This document shows positions 36,860 to 47,107 of a stretch of 64,000 nt of DNA, piece after piece (within the stretch, counting starts at the first letter, position 1; every line of letters starts with the position of its first letter). The DNA lies in assembly GCA_026120185.1 (NCBI GenBank), contig JANUWF010001109.1, positions 2,038,001-2,102,000 on the forward strand. The letters run 5' to 3'. The position numbers and the translations under genes are program-made. The DNA comes from Voacanga thouarsii. Lineage: Eukaryota > Streptophyta > Magnoliopsida > Gentianales > Apocynaceae. The notes under the pieces are model-generated. The model did not search any database. It was not told the DNA's origin and saw only the letters and a list, made by a program, of their open reading frames with translations.

Positions 36860-37875
36860 TGATGAGATTCCGCTTTATCATGGAGGTCAAGATCAAGGAG
36901 GGGGAGGCGTGACCATGCAAAGACAATGACTGATGACAAGATCTAGGTCTAAGAAGCGTCAAGATAAGTTTCAATTACTCATAAAACCATGCTTGAGGAT
37001 AGAAGAAGGTTGGAAGGTTGAGGAAGCTAGCCAAGAGTTCATTTTGATGACTATCCATGAAGGATCCCGACAAGAATTCAAGCCAGCAACAAAGATGGAC
37101 GAAATTTGACCAAAGTTGGCCTTCTAACGGACATCCGACGCCAGCCCAAGCATCAGAATCGGCGCCAGCTTCATTCTGGCATTCGACCGGCCCAAAGACA
37201 GTGCGCAACCGGCACTGGCTTTAAAGTCCTAACCGGCGCCGGCTGCAACCTAGGTCAGCTGCCCCGAATTTTTTATGTTTTCTCCGATTTTCTCTATTTT
37301 AAATATTTTGTAAAGACCTATTAAGGCTCTAAATTGTATTAGAACCTCAGGGATTACTTAGCTAGGGTTAGGGTAGTATAAATATAACCTTTAGTGATTT
37401 GACAACATAATTCACACTTTTTATTCAAATTTGAAGAGAGAGAGTCTTGAAAGGCCCTAGCCTCCTTGTTCATCTTGTTCAAGACCATGCTTAAGGGTTA
37501 GTCCTCCTTATGAATGAGTCTATAAAATCTTTTGGATAATCCAATGTGGTTTCTTGAATGGGTCTTAGTTGCTTTGTTCTTCTAAGGTTTGTTTGAATTT
37601 TATTACTTGGGTGCTTATTTTCTCTATTGTATTTGTTCTTGTTTGCCTTTGTTGCTTCAAGGATATTGGGAGTGAGATTATAGTAGAACTATTTACTATT
37701 CTTGAAGGTCTTTGAAGCTTAGTTCTTCAAAGGTTTGATAGAGGGTAAGTTGTTAGTTTCATTTTCTCTTTTTTGTCTCAAGAAATTCTCTATTTTGACC
37801 CCTTGGGTTGAGTGGAACTCATAACTAACTAAACCACCCACAACACTAAGAAAAAGCCCACTCAATATCATATCA
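36860..37875 (+). repeat. 3' LTR of element J
   Basis: Begins TGATGAGATTCCGC right after the purine tract CCAAGGAGGGAGAGA and ends TATCATATCA. It holds a perfect CCGGCGCCGG palindrome at 37233-37242 and a TATA box TATAAATA at 37377-37384, both better preserved than in the 5' LTR. Confidence 0.88.
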
Positions 37876-37880
37876 TAACA

Positions 37881-38020
37881 TAATATCGGTAAAAATGCCC
37901 GTAATTTGACGCATTACAAAGATAGACATATCAAATTAATGATTTAACCATTAGATTTGTTAAATTGGTAAAAAATAGTATTATGATAAAATTTGAAGAT
38001 AATCAGATATATTTTTTCAC
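37881..38020. repeat. continuation of the 148-bp minisatellite
   Basis: After element J the array resumes in phase (GGTAAAAATGCC, GCATTACAAAGATAG, ACCATTAGATTTG) with one further copy start near 37980, then decays. Confidence 0.75.
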
Positions 38021-38240
38021 ATAATTTAGCATATTCTCATATTTGATCATATTGTATATATTTAAATTTTTAGAGATTAATTTGTAAAATTTTTAGGGTC
38101 ATATTATAAATGTTTCAAAATTTAAAAACTAATTTATAAATTTATAAGGTCATTTTGTATGTATAAAAAATTTAAAGACCAATTTACAAAATTTATGGGT
38201 CATGTTGTAAATATTTAAAAATTTAGGGACGTGTATTAGT
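38020..38240. repeat. short tandem array of about 60 bp, CACTA interior
   Basis: Three or so degenerate units contain AAATTTAAAGACCAATTTACA- and GGGTCATATTGTAAAT-like motifs. It lies between the minisatellite and the right subterminal repeats of the CACTA element. Confidence 0.55.
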
Positions 38241-39364
38241 TAGGAATGAAAATTTTGTCGCTAAAATTATAGTTAATGGTGATAGAATTTAAGATTTTTA
38301 GTTAGAAAATGTATTTTCATCGCTGATGATGCATCACTAGCGAGGAAAATTTTGCTAGGAAATGAAATTTCGTCGCTGATGGTATATCATTAGCGAAGAA
38401 ACTTAAATTTATCTCGCTAATGTACTTATTTCCTAGCTAAAGCCATCATTTTTAGCTAGGAAATAAATATTTTATCGCCGAATGTCTTAATCAGTAGCGG
38501 CAAAAAGTTTTTATGGCTAAAGAAAAATTTTCCTTGCTAAAAGATACTTTTAGCGACAAAAAAATTTTCCTAACTAAAGTTTTGTCGCCAATATATCATT
38601 TTCTTGTAGTGTCAATTTCTAAAGAATGATTACTTGATTTTATTATGGGGGGTTTGTTATTTGAGTTGTTCTCTCCTAATGAATTCGAGAGATGTGGTTA
38701 GGAGTTTGGTTCTAATTAATAGGTTAAATGTAGGTTTTCCTTCGAATAACTCAAGAGAGAGGTTGGGTGATTATAACTTGGTAATCATTGGGGATTTGAT
38801 ACCACCTAGAGATAAGGGTATTGTGTTCTTTTGGATAATTGGGGGTTTGTGATTAATGCTCCTTGGATTCAATTAGGGGGGGGGGGGGGTAAAAATACCC
38901 TCCAATCGGCTCAAGAATAGGAAATTCATAATTCAAGAGAGAGTGGGTTTTCTATTTGTAACCTTTTTTGGTTTTAGAATTGGGAATTTGACTATCTTGG
39001 GCTTGATTTGGTGCTTTGCTAATTTAGGGGTATTCTTAACAAGTTCATATCTTTCACTCCTTTTTTTGTTTGTGATTTTCTCATGACCAATCTTGTGGGG
39101 GATGTGTTTATTCTTTGGTTCATGTCCATTGTAGTTAGTATTGGTTCCTTAATTTGTTAGGCTAAACAATAGAAGAAGAGTTAGTAATGGTACCTTTATT
39201 CCTTCCCCGAGGATCTTCAATACTTGCCATTATACGCTATACTACGTGATGGGTATACTTGCCTAATTATGTGGTTTGAGTGTGTTTGGAATTTTACTAT
39301 AAAACTTAATTTAGTGTGAATTTGTGATAATATTTACAACACTCGAAAAAAATACAACAAATAT

Positions 39365-40185
39365 CTCTGACCTATAGGTGCTATGACTAAAATACCCCTC
39401 TATGTAATGCCAGTTATAAAGAAATGAAACAGTGTGCTAAAACATTTCTAAATGACGTTCTACCATCCTTAGACCTCTAATCCCATGATTTATGACTTCT
39501 TAGAATAGTTCTACTTTACCTGGGAGCTACCTTTAAACAAACATCCAAGTTATGTTTTAGGACTTTAGATCTATAGACTATTCAGATAATCACAAGGGGT
39601 AATATTTTAGTTAAAAGTATAAAAGTTATCTTGTATGAATATATCTTAACTAATTGGTCACACATATATAACACCCAAGTATATTGTTCCTATAATAGAA
39701 CCTCACCATAGTACATTAGAGTTCATACTTCTAGTTTCGCTAGACCACTAACTCATACTTAAGTCGTAAGATATAAGTCCACGCTGTAGTACTAGTTTGG
39801 ATTTTTTTTAGTTATTACTTTTAAAAACCACTATTATAGGTTTAGTTTTACATTTTGGAAATACACTTATTCCATGAAGTGAAAGGACTACTCACTAGCT
39901 AAAGGTAAATCATTCCCCACCTGAAACTCATAGCATAACAACATTGTCATGATAAGATTCTCATTCTCGATAATTGGTTAAGAACAACCAGTTTACGTGT
40001 TAAGTAACTTATGATTCATACCTTATTGTGAAAGACCTCCATTCACATAGATCATTTACTTAACACAATAGGTCTTTTCCCACAAAAATTATGCAGTACA
40101 AATTAAAGTAAAGATCACAAATATTATTGAGAATAAAACTTTTTTATCCAATTACATAGTCATTGAGTGCATGCATTCTAATAAT
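39365..40185 (-). repeat. candidate copia-type LTR, right part
   Basis: On the minus strand AATGCAAGTGCGAGATTAT at about 40177-40195 resembles the polypurine tract and LTR start of Tork-like copia elements, followed by GCATGCACTCAATGACTATG, wording I associate with such LTRs. There is no coding sequence. The left continuation would be 360-1102. No matching LTR lies in the window, so it is either a solo LTR or a remnant. Confidence 0.35.
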
Positions 40186-40525
40186 CTCGCACTTGCATTC
40201 TAAGATTATATAAGCCTATAGATACCCACTTTACTATTTCAGAGAATATGACAAAGTAGAACAAGCTTACGATATTGTCATTTGAGCAAACTTTGATTTG
40301 ACAAAGTGGTCCCTAAATTCCTTCGAAAGTATTTGTAAGTTCAGAATGTTGCCTTCCAATTGTTTTTCTATAACTTCCCCACCCCTCCCCCTCCCCATTC
40401 CAATCCTCATTCCACCAGTATGAGAGCCTTATATTTAAACCATCACCTAAACACTTTCTACCAAAATATTATGTGTTATAACTAATCATCAATTGTTGTT
40501 ACACTTCAAAAAAATTCTGCCAAAT
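40186..40525. other. unassigned non-coding sequence
   Basis: No gene or repeat was recognised. If the neighbouring copia LTR reading is correct, this could be decayed internal sequence of that element. Confidence 0.3.
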
Positions 40526-41510
40526 GTATTACCAGAGATGCAAATCATTTTGGATAAAACAAAAGTATCTCACAACACAATGGAGCAAAAAGCAAACTAT
40601 CCTGTGTCTCTTCCATCTCAAAATTGAGGAGAAAATAAAGATACACAGTAGTAATAAGTATTGCCAGAGATGCAAATCATTTTAAATAAAATAGAAGTAT
40701 CTCATAGGGCTGCTCACGGTTCGGGTTGGTTTAGGAATTTTGGTATTTCTGGTACCGTTCCGAATATTCGATTTTTTCAAATCTTCAGTACCGGTCTCGA
40801 ATCGCACAACTCCAAATATTCGTCCCGACTTGTTCCAAAATTTCGAGACAAGTCGAGACGGATATTTAGGTCTTCATCGGGACGGATATTCGTATATTGG
40901 TTTGGGTCTCAATTTGGACGGGACAAAACCAGTACCAAATCAGATTTTCAGGACAAATCGAGATAGAAATTCGAGTAAAAGCACAAATACAACAAGCTAA
41001 ATGTTAAATCAATTTTCTTTAATAAAAATATTTCAATATAAATGTCTTTCTAAATTTATATACAATAATTAAAAATTCTAAGAACAATGTATTTTATGAA
41101 CAAAATTATCTAAAATACTCTTAGTTAAATTATTTAGAAAATTAGAAAATGTAATGTATAGAATATTAGGAAAAATAAGAATAAAAAAGGCAAGAGAAAT
41201 TTTATATCGATGGAGGAAATAACGATGCGGCGGAAAACAGGGCAGAGTGGGTTAAAAAAAAAATTTACAATGCTTAGAATATCAAGGAAAAATACAAAAT
41301 TCAAAGTGACTTACCATCCTAATCATCATATTAATTGTAATCTAGTATATTATTTGTTAGTGTGTTAAAATGATCAATTTATTAACATATATTTAATATT
41401 GCCCACATAAGAATCTATTACTACAAAAATATAATGAAGTTACCTAACTGATGTATATATATGCACACATACATACATATATGTATACACACACACATAC
41501 ATATGTTTAT

Positions 41511-41557
<47 letters not shown>

Positions 41558-41962
41558 ATTAGAATATACTAAGATGACGAATTTGATTTTGTTTAATAAA
41601 ATATTAATCATATAGCATAAAAATATTTTTTAATTATTATTTTACATCATTCATTCTTTCTTATATAGTTATACTTATGATTTTGAATTATAATCATTTA
41701 TTATATTTTAAATTTAAAAATATATAGAATATATAAATCTACATATACATATTAAAACTTTAAACATAGTTAGATGAAAAAAGAAATATTATTAAAATAA
41801 ATTCAGGATACTTTTGAAAATTTAAATATAATATAATCAATTTTAATAATATTAGTCATAAATCTTAAATTTTTTATCATTAAGGAAAAATTTGAATTAA
41901 TTCCATTATTTCTAATATTTTGCTCATTAGAAAAAAAATTAGAATATTTTTATCTTTCTTTT

Positions 41963-41993
<31 letters not shown>

Positions 41994-42264
41994 TCGATTC
42001 TAGTTTCGATTTTTTGGTTCAGTACAGTTCAGAACGGTTCGGGACTATTTTCATATGGTTTGGAACGGTTCTCTGTATGAATATTATATAAAAAATTTTG
42101 GGATAGTTGGGTTCAAGAAAAGTCAAAAGTCAACAAATTTTTTCGGTTCGATTATTCTCCAATGAGCAGCCCTAATACCTCACAACATAATGGAGCATAA
42201 AGCAAACATCCTGTGTCTCTTCCATCTCAAAATTGAGGAGAAAATAAGGATACACAGTAGTAAT
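40526..42264. repeat. 132-bp tandem duplication, second copy split by a hAT element
   Basis: The unit running from TATTACCAGAGATGCAAATC to ACACAGTAGTAATA is at 40526-40657 and again from 40658, interrupted at 40704 and resumed at 42175-42264. The copies differ at scattered positions. The first copy preserves the hAT target site uninterrupted. Confidence 0.8.
40705..42174. mobile_element. non-autonomous hAT element
   Basis: Terminal inverted repeats TAGGGCTGCTCA and TGAGCAGCCCTA, flanked by 8-bp duplications GTATCTCA (40697-40704) and ATACCTCA (42175-42182) differing by two transitions. TIR and 8-bp TSD are typical of hAT. The subterminal parts repeat GGTTCGG and GGAACGG motifs, and the interior is AT-rich with TA tracts at 41512-41554 and 41966-41993. 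No transposase is encoded in its 1470 bp. Confidence 0.85.
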
Positions 42265-42863
42265 ATTAACAATAATCTTCCAAGTTCTATAATACAATTT
42301 GCTTAAATAAGAAAGGAAAAAACAGGAAAGAAGCCTAGCAATTCCTTGGTAAACAACTAAATAATTGGCTGTTCTTATTTGATTGATAAGTGATATAATG
42401 AGTTCTTCAATGTGTACAAACACGTTATTGACCCAAAATGTCAACATTAGTTTAAGAGTACAAAAATCATGTAATTCAATGCAAATGACTCACAACACAA
42501 ACTTTCTCTCAATTGCCAAAGAAAGAGAAGCAAAAAAAATCTCACCAGGCAAGTTCTGCTATTAAGGATAATTATATTTACTTCAAGAATTTAAACATTG
42601 GACTCCAACAAAGGTCTTGTTTACACATCTTCAGAATTTCCGCTGTAAAAGAAGTATAAAACCAACTGAATTATCACACTCTTCCTTCTAGAATTTAATA
42701 ACATTTCTTCCGCAATCGAGGTTTTGCTGCTAAAGTTTCTTTAGCAATTGAGTTTCTAAATAGGAAGTGAAGTCTCTTGTTTCAACCTCATCTCTTCCGT
42801 ATATTCACAAGTTTTATTGTAAAAGTTTCTCACTACAAGTAACAACGAAATTTGAATCCAAGC
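42265..42863. other. unassigned sequence left of copia element G
   Basis: AT-rich, with no protein or repeat family recognised. It joins 45517 when element G is removed. Confidence 0.35.
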
Positions 42864-43408
42864 TGTTAGGGAGAAACCCTAGGAACAAATCAAAAATACT
42901 CTCCTGGCTAACTAAACAAAACAATAACAAATAAACAAAACAAAGAAGGTGGAAAAGCCAACCAAATAACAAAGGCGGAAAAGCCATCCAAGGAATATCA
43001 AAACGGAGAAAATATAAAGAGCGAAAAATATAAAGACGGCTTAGCCGACCAACAAATAAAATTAGGCGGTACAACCGACTATAAAAGAAATTAAGCACAG
43101 AAAAGAAATAAATGAAAGAATAAAACAACAACACCAAATTTACGTGGTTCAGTCAAGAGACCTATGTCCACGGGCGAAAGAGGAACAAATCTTTCACTAT
43201 GAAGAAAAACAATATACAAAGCTTTTGGAAAGGATTCCCAAGCTAAATCACAAGTATAAAATTACAAAGAAATTTAAATTTCTCCAAAGGGCTTAAATGC
43301 TTGTGAGTGGTGTAGTCTCATGAACCAAACCAAGGCTTTTATTTATAAGGCTTAAGAGATGTTGAAGAAGCCAACAAAGTAGATATAGGATTGCAAGTCA
43401 TCACAACA
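42864..43408 (-). repeat. 3' LTR of element G
   Basis: The left LTR copy. A minus-strand TATA-like CTTATAAATAAAAG lies at about 43337-43351. It is similar along its whole length to 44969-45511, with scattered differences. Confidence 0.9.
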
Positions 43409-43518
43409 AATCTCCATATTGACTTACATACCAAACTCAAATATAGTAGTTTTTGCCCCACCTTCTCCGCAGAAAACTGAGTTAGCAATTACAAATACCA
43501 ATTAAGTCCAAACATTAT

Positions 43519-44932
43519 TTAAACTTGTGGACTGGAAGAGACTTTGTAAGTACAGTGCTGACATAAGTCCAAAGCCCCGGTATTTTGTCCATCCAGAAGG
43601 CCTCTCTTACTCAACATACGTAGGCCTTTCTCACTCATGTACCCCAACCACATATGCCATAATTTGGTGGTGTCAGACTTGGACAAAACTGATGTAGAAA
43701 CTGTAATAGAACCTGTAACAGTAGTTTTTTGCAAAGTATACAAACTATTAGACCTGCAACCTTTCATGACAACAAGAGCACCTTTACATATTTTCATAAC
43801 TCCACCTTCAACTGCATATTTACACCCAAGAGCCTCAAAGGTGCCTAAAGAGATAGATTCTTTTTTAAATTAGGAACATGTCTAACATTAGTGAGAGTCC
43901 TCACAATACCATCATGCATTTCAATTCGAATTGTACCCTTACCCACAACATTACAAAGGACATTATTGCCTATAAAAACAACTCCACTGTTATGATTATC
44001 ATATGCAGAAAACAAATCCCTATTGGGACACATATGGTAAGAACAACCTGAATCTAAAATTCATTCATTTTTAGACCTTGTCTTGTTATCAGTTACAAAG
44101 AAAACATTTCCTCCTTCACCCTCATCTGCTACAATACTGACTTTAGCAGCATAGTAGATTTTTCTGTATGCTTATCCTTATTTTTCAACTTAAATCATTC
44201 ATACTTAATGTGCCCCTTTTTATGAAAATAATGGCACTCTAAATTTATGTGTCTAGATTTAGATCTAGACTTTTGCTTATTATTGTCAAAAGCTCTCTTC
44301 TATTGTCTACCCCTAGCAACCAAAACATCAGCCTGATTTCCACTACTTTCTCTAATTATATCCCTATCAATCTTTTCTTTAGATTTTAATACAGACTTAA
44401 TTTTTTGATACAAGATGGTTTTCTTTCCATACATCATCGTTTCTCGAAAATGCTTAAAAGATTGGGGAAGTAAACACAACAATAACAAGACTTGATCCTC
44501 ATCATCTACTTTTGCATCGATATTTTCCAAATCCATAATAATGAAATCAAAATTATCAAGACGAGAGGTTATAGACATACCTCCTGTCATTCGAAGTGTA
44601 AACAAAGTCTATTTCAGATAGAGCCGATTTTCTACTGTTTTCTTCATATACAAGCCTTTCAATTTTTCCCACATAGCCTTTTCTGATTTATCAGTAGAAA
44701 CTTTATGTAAAACCTCATTTGACAAATTCAAAATTGTACTTGATCTGGCCTTTTTATCTAGTACCTTAAACTTCTCTTTTGACATCTTTTTTGGCTTGTT
44801 TTCCACTCATTCCAATGTTGAATCAACTCCATCCTAAATTATAATGGCCTCCATCTTGAGTTGCCACATCCCAAAGTTGACATTGCGATTAAATTTCTCC
44901 ACCTTAGTCTTAGTTATTGCCCTTGTTGCCAC
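43519..44932 (-). pseudogene. copia gag-protease-pre-integrase remnant
   Basis: Minus-strand reading begins at about 44932 where GTG replaces the expected ATG (ATRAITKTKVEKFNRN), continues with the gag UBN2-type region ([40 protein letters not shown]), then a zinc knuckle CHYFHKKGHIKYE in which two cysteines are lost, then protease and GAG-pre-integrase (KLWHMWLGYMSEKGLRMLSK, where family members usually have LGHMS). Stops at about 44835, 44607 and 44235 break it. Past 43519 the sequence jumps to the 3' purine tract, so everything downstream of pre-integrase was deleted. Confidence 0.82.
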
Positions 44933-44953
44933 GGAGTATTAAATCCAACCAAA

Positions 44954-44965
44954 GCTCTGCTACCA
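44954..44965 (-). promoter_or_regulatory. primer-binding site of element G
   Basis: The minus strand reads TGGTAGCAGAGC three bases after the 5' LTR, one mismatch from the initiator tRNA-Met complement. Confidence 0.8.
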
Positions 44966-44968
44966 ATT

Positions 44969-45511
44969 TGTTAGGGAGAAACCCCAGGAATAGACCAAAA
45001 ATACTCTCCTAGAAAACTAAACAAGACAATAATAAATAAACAGATCAATGAAGATGGCAAAGCCAACCAAATAACAAAGGCGGCAAAGCTGTCCAAGGAA
45101 TATCAAAATGGAAAAAATATAAAGAGCGAAAAATATGAAGGCGGCTTAGCCGGCCAACAAATAAAATTAGGTGGTATAACCAACATTAAAAGAAATTAAG
45201 CACAGAAAAGAAATAAATGAAAGCAATAAAACAAAGACACCAAATTTACGTGGTTCGGTCAAGAGACCTACGTCCATGGGCAAAAGAGGAGTAAATCTTT
45301 CACTATGAAGAAAAACAATATACAAAGCTTTGAAAAAGTATTCCCAAGTTAAATCACAAGTATAAAATTACAAAAAAGTCTAAATTTCTTCAAATGCCTC
45401 AAATGCTTGTGAATGGTGTAGTCTTATGAACCAAACCAATACCTTTATTTATAAGGTTTAAGAGATGTTGAAGAAGCCAGAGTTGATTTGGGATTGCAAA
45501 TCATCACAACA
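44969..45511 (-). repeat. 5' LTR of element G
   Basis: The right LTR copy, bounded by the primer site on its left and TSD CAAGC on its right. Confidence 0.9.
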
Positions 45512-45516
45512 CAAGC

Positions 45517-46676
45517 CTTCTTCTCTTTGGTTTTACGTGCCAAGGCTGCAATTAAGGCATACCAATTTGATATTCTTCATGCCAAAATATGAGACAATTA
45601 CACATTCAACCCAGCATTCTACAAAGCATTAAAAAGTGTATGAGGTTAGGTAGGTTCTCTTATTTTATTATTACAATTTTACTGGAATGTTGTCTTCACT
45701 GTGAATTAACAAGAAATAGAGACATTGCAAGAACCGAGCCACTCAACTAAATGATTTCTCCTTCTTCTACCAGATAAAATAGAAATCACACTTTATTACA
45801 TTGCATTGGTAAGTCATCAAAATTCCAACAAAATCAGAATAAAAGCACACAACTGTCTACCAGAAAAATCAGAATAAAGCTATCCAAAAAAATGAAACAA
45901 TATTATGCCTACCAGAAATATAAAAATGTCGCTACCTCTATAAATCACATTATTGTCTTACCTCGGGAAATGAGGTCGGTAGCTTCAATAGAATAAAAGC
46001 ACCAATCGCAACGGCCAATTCATAGTGTGAGTTGTATGATGTTCTTTCTGGAAAATCTTAGCTTTCCTCTAGAAGAACAAAGCTGATGCGGCTTCCGGAA
46101 ATCACTAGTAATCATAGAAATGGTGACAGCAACAAAAGGCTCTTAGAAGAGAGAGAAAGGGAGAAAGAGAGAACAAGGACTAACACTCAAAGAAAAAGGG
46201 TTCTGCGATTTTGGTGACGATGATTGAATCGATTTTCTTTTTTTTTTTTCCTGAGTTTTTTATAAGCAGTGGTTGATCGATTGCTAATTGGCATTCGTTT
46301 ACCTACCGTCCATAAGAAAAAGTTCAAAGAAAGTTATTTTTAAACAAAGCGTTTTTGAATCAAATAGGGACCGTAACTGTAACGTAATCTATCCCTATTT
46401 AGCAACCGAATTGTGATAGAAAAATATTATTTAAAAAATAATATTAAATAATAATATTATTTTTGCAAATTCGATGTTATTAGATCACTATTATTTGTGC
46501 GAAAATTATCGTCAAAGTTAACATTTGATTTGCGACCGACTAGTAATGAAAATGTAGATCAGTCAAAAAATTAGTTTCTAACAACGACAAATATAACAGT
46601 GACTACTAAAAGTGGTTGTAAAATGTACAATTTTTTATGGTAGAGGATGGATTTTTCAGATAATATACTATGAAGA
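45517..46676. other. unassigned region, possible CACTA end and gene-like fragment
   Basis: No complete feature can be supported. The stretch 46330-46650 (GCGACCGACTAG, GTGGTTGTAAAATG, ending near TTTTTATGGTAG) resembles a decayed CACTA terminus. On the minus strand 46020-46240 looks like a 5' leader with a short open frame (MITSDFRKPHQLC), which might be captured gene sequence. Both readings are weak. Confidence 0.25.
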
Positions 46677-46827
46677 TGTTCCACAATAAAGCCTAGGTTG
46701 CAATTCAGTTGGCCATGATAAGACAGATTGCAAGGACACTCAATAGGGAATTTGACCAAAATAGGCACTTTTTTGAAATTCAGTGTCAAAAGTGGGTACA
46801 AAATGTGGGGGAGGTGTGGGTGGCGGG

Positions 46828-46994
46828 ACCTCACGTCTGGTAAACGTGAGGTTTGCCGTCCCGACATCGCCTGCCAAAGCCAATTTTTGCGCCTGACAAA
46901 GCCGAATTTTGCACTGAAAGTGGTCAAAGACTATGCACCTCGTGCCTACTAGACACGAGATTCTTGTGGACCTTATGCCTCGCAGACAAGACGT
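46828..46994. repeat. left subterminal 25-nt hairpins of MULE 1
   Basis: Three 25-nt units with 9-nt arms and a 7-nt loop: 46828-46852 (arms ACCTCACGT and ACGTGAGGT, perfect), 46937-46961 (two mismatches) and 46970-46994 (strongly decayed). Measured from the element end, the first two sit at about 82 and 191, nearly the same offsets as two units on the right. Confidence 0.75.
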
Positions 46995-47099
46995 TTGGCT
47001 TTTTTAGACGTTTCAGATATTCTTCTGAAAAGCCAAAAATTGTGCATTGCATTCATTCAAGTCACGGGCGCATTCAAGTCATAGGAAGCTCTCTTGGCC

Positions 47100-47107
47100 T
47101 ATAAATA
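47100..47107 (+). promoter_or_regulatory. TATA box of MULE 1
   Basis: TATAAATA in the context TTGGCCTATAAATATG, followed by a CT-rich leader (47130-47240). It lies 1.8 kb before the transposase remnant, so a long leader or intron would be implied. Confidence 0.5.

Larger units (their letters stand above)
29932..37875 (+). mobile_element. degenerate Ty3/gypsy element J (tRNA-Met primed)
   Basis: A complete element inside the CACTA minisatellite with TSDs TAACA at 29927-29931 and 37876-37880. It has two LTRs of about 1.02 kb, an intact tRNA-Met primer site, gag, protease, RT/RNase H and integrase remnants in order, and a polypurine tract (36845-36859). It belongs to the same broad family as element B but has a distinct LTR subfamily. 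Stops, frameshifts, a 187-bp tandem duplication and small deletions break the polyprotein. Confidence 0.9.
27010..38611. mobile_element. non-autonomous CACTA transposon
   Basis: The left end reads CACTACAAAAAAAAAGGG and the right end TTCTTGTAGTG, the hallmark CACTA terminal repeats. Flanking trinucleotides CCG and TCA each differ by one transition from CCA, the base triplet expected from the uninterrupted LTR, consistent with a 3-bp TSD. Subterminal arrays on both sides repeat GGCGAGGAAA and GCGACAAAA motifs in both orientations. Without the inserted gypsy element J the transposon is about 3.65 kb. No TnpA or TnpD sequence is visible, so movement would depend on another element. Confidence 0.85.
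1108..39359 (+). mobile_element. Athila-type composite with three LTRs and two internal regions
   Basis: Three related LTRs (1108-2516; 11414-19259, interrupted; 26314-39359, interrupted) separate two related internal regions, all in the same orientation. The outer ends are flanked by AATAT at 1103-1107 and 39360-39364, so the array behaves as one insertion. The primer-binding site after LTR1 matches the 3' end of tRNA-Asp, as in Athila elements. Both internal regions end with a sequence of the GGACAAGCAAAGGTTTAA type before the next LTR, also typical of that lineage. Neither internal region codes for gag or pol, so the family is non-autonomous. Unequal recombination between two elements could create such an array. 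Later insertions account for about 29 kb of its length. Confidence 0.75.
26314..39359 (+). repeat. LTR3 of the composite, split by a CACTA element
   Basis: LTR sequence occupies 26314-27009 and 38612-39359, net about 1.44 kb, starting TGATGAGTGTTCATT and ending ATACAACA. A TATA box is at 26745-26752. The right outer TSD AATAT follows at 39360. A run of 14 G (38876-38889) is unusual within it. Confidence 0.8.
42864..45511 (-). mobile_element. Tnt1-like Ty1/copia element G, minus strand, internally deleted
   Basis: Perfect 5-bp TSDs CAAGC lie at 42859-42863 and 45512-45516. LTRs are 42864-43408 and 44969-45511 (545 and 543 bp), with ends TGTTGTGATG and CTAACA on the minus strand. Next to the right LTR is a tRNA-Met-type primer site, and next to the left LTR a purine tract (minus-strand ATGGAGATT). 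Only gag, protease and the pre-integrase domain remain; integrase core, RT and RNase H are absent. Confidence 0.92.

Noticed and set aside
45917..46250. Possible captured gene leader and first exon on the minus strand
   Set aside because: There is only a short open frame without a recognisable protein, so it is listed as unassigned sequence and not as a gene.
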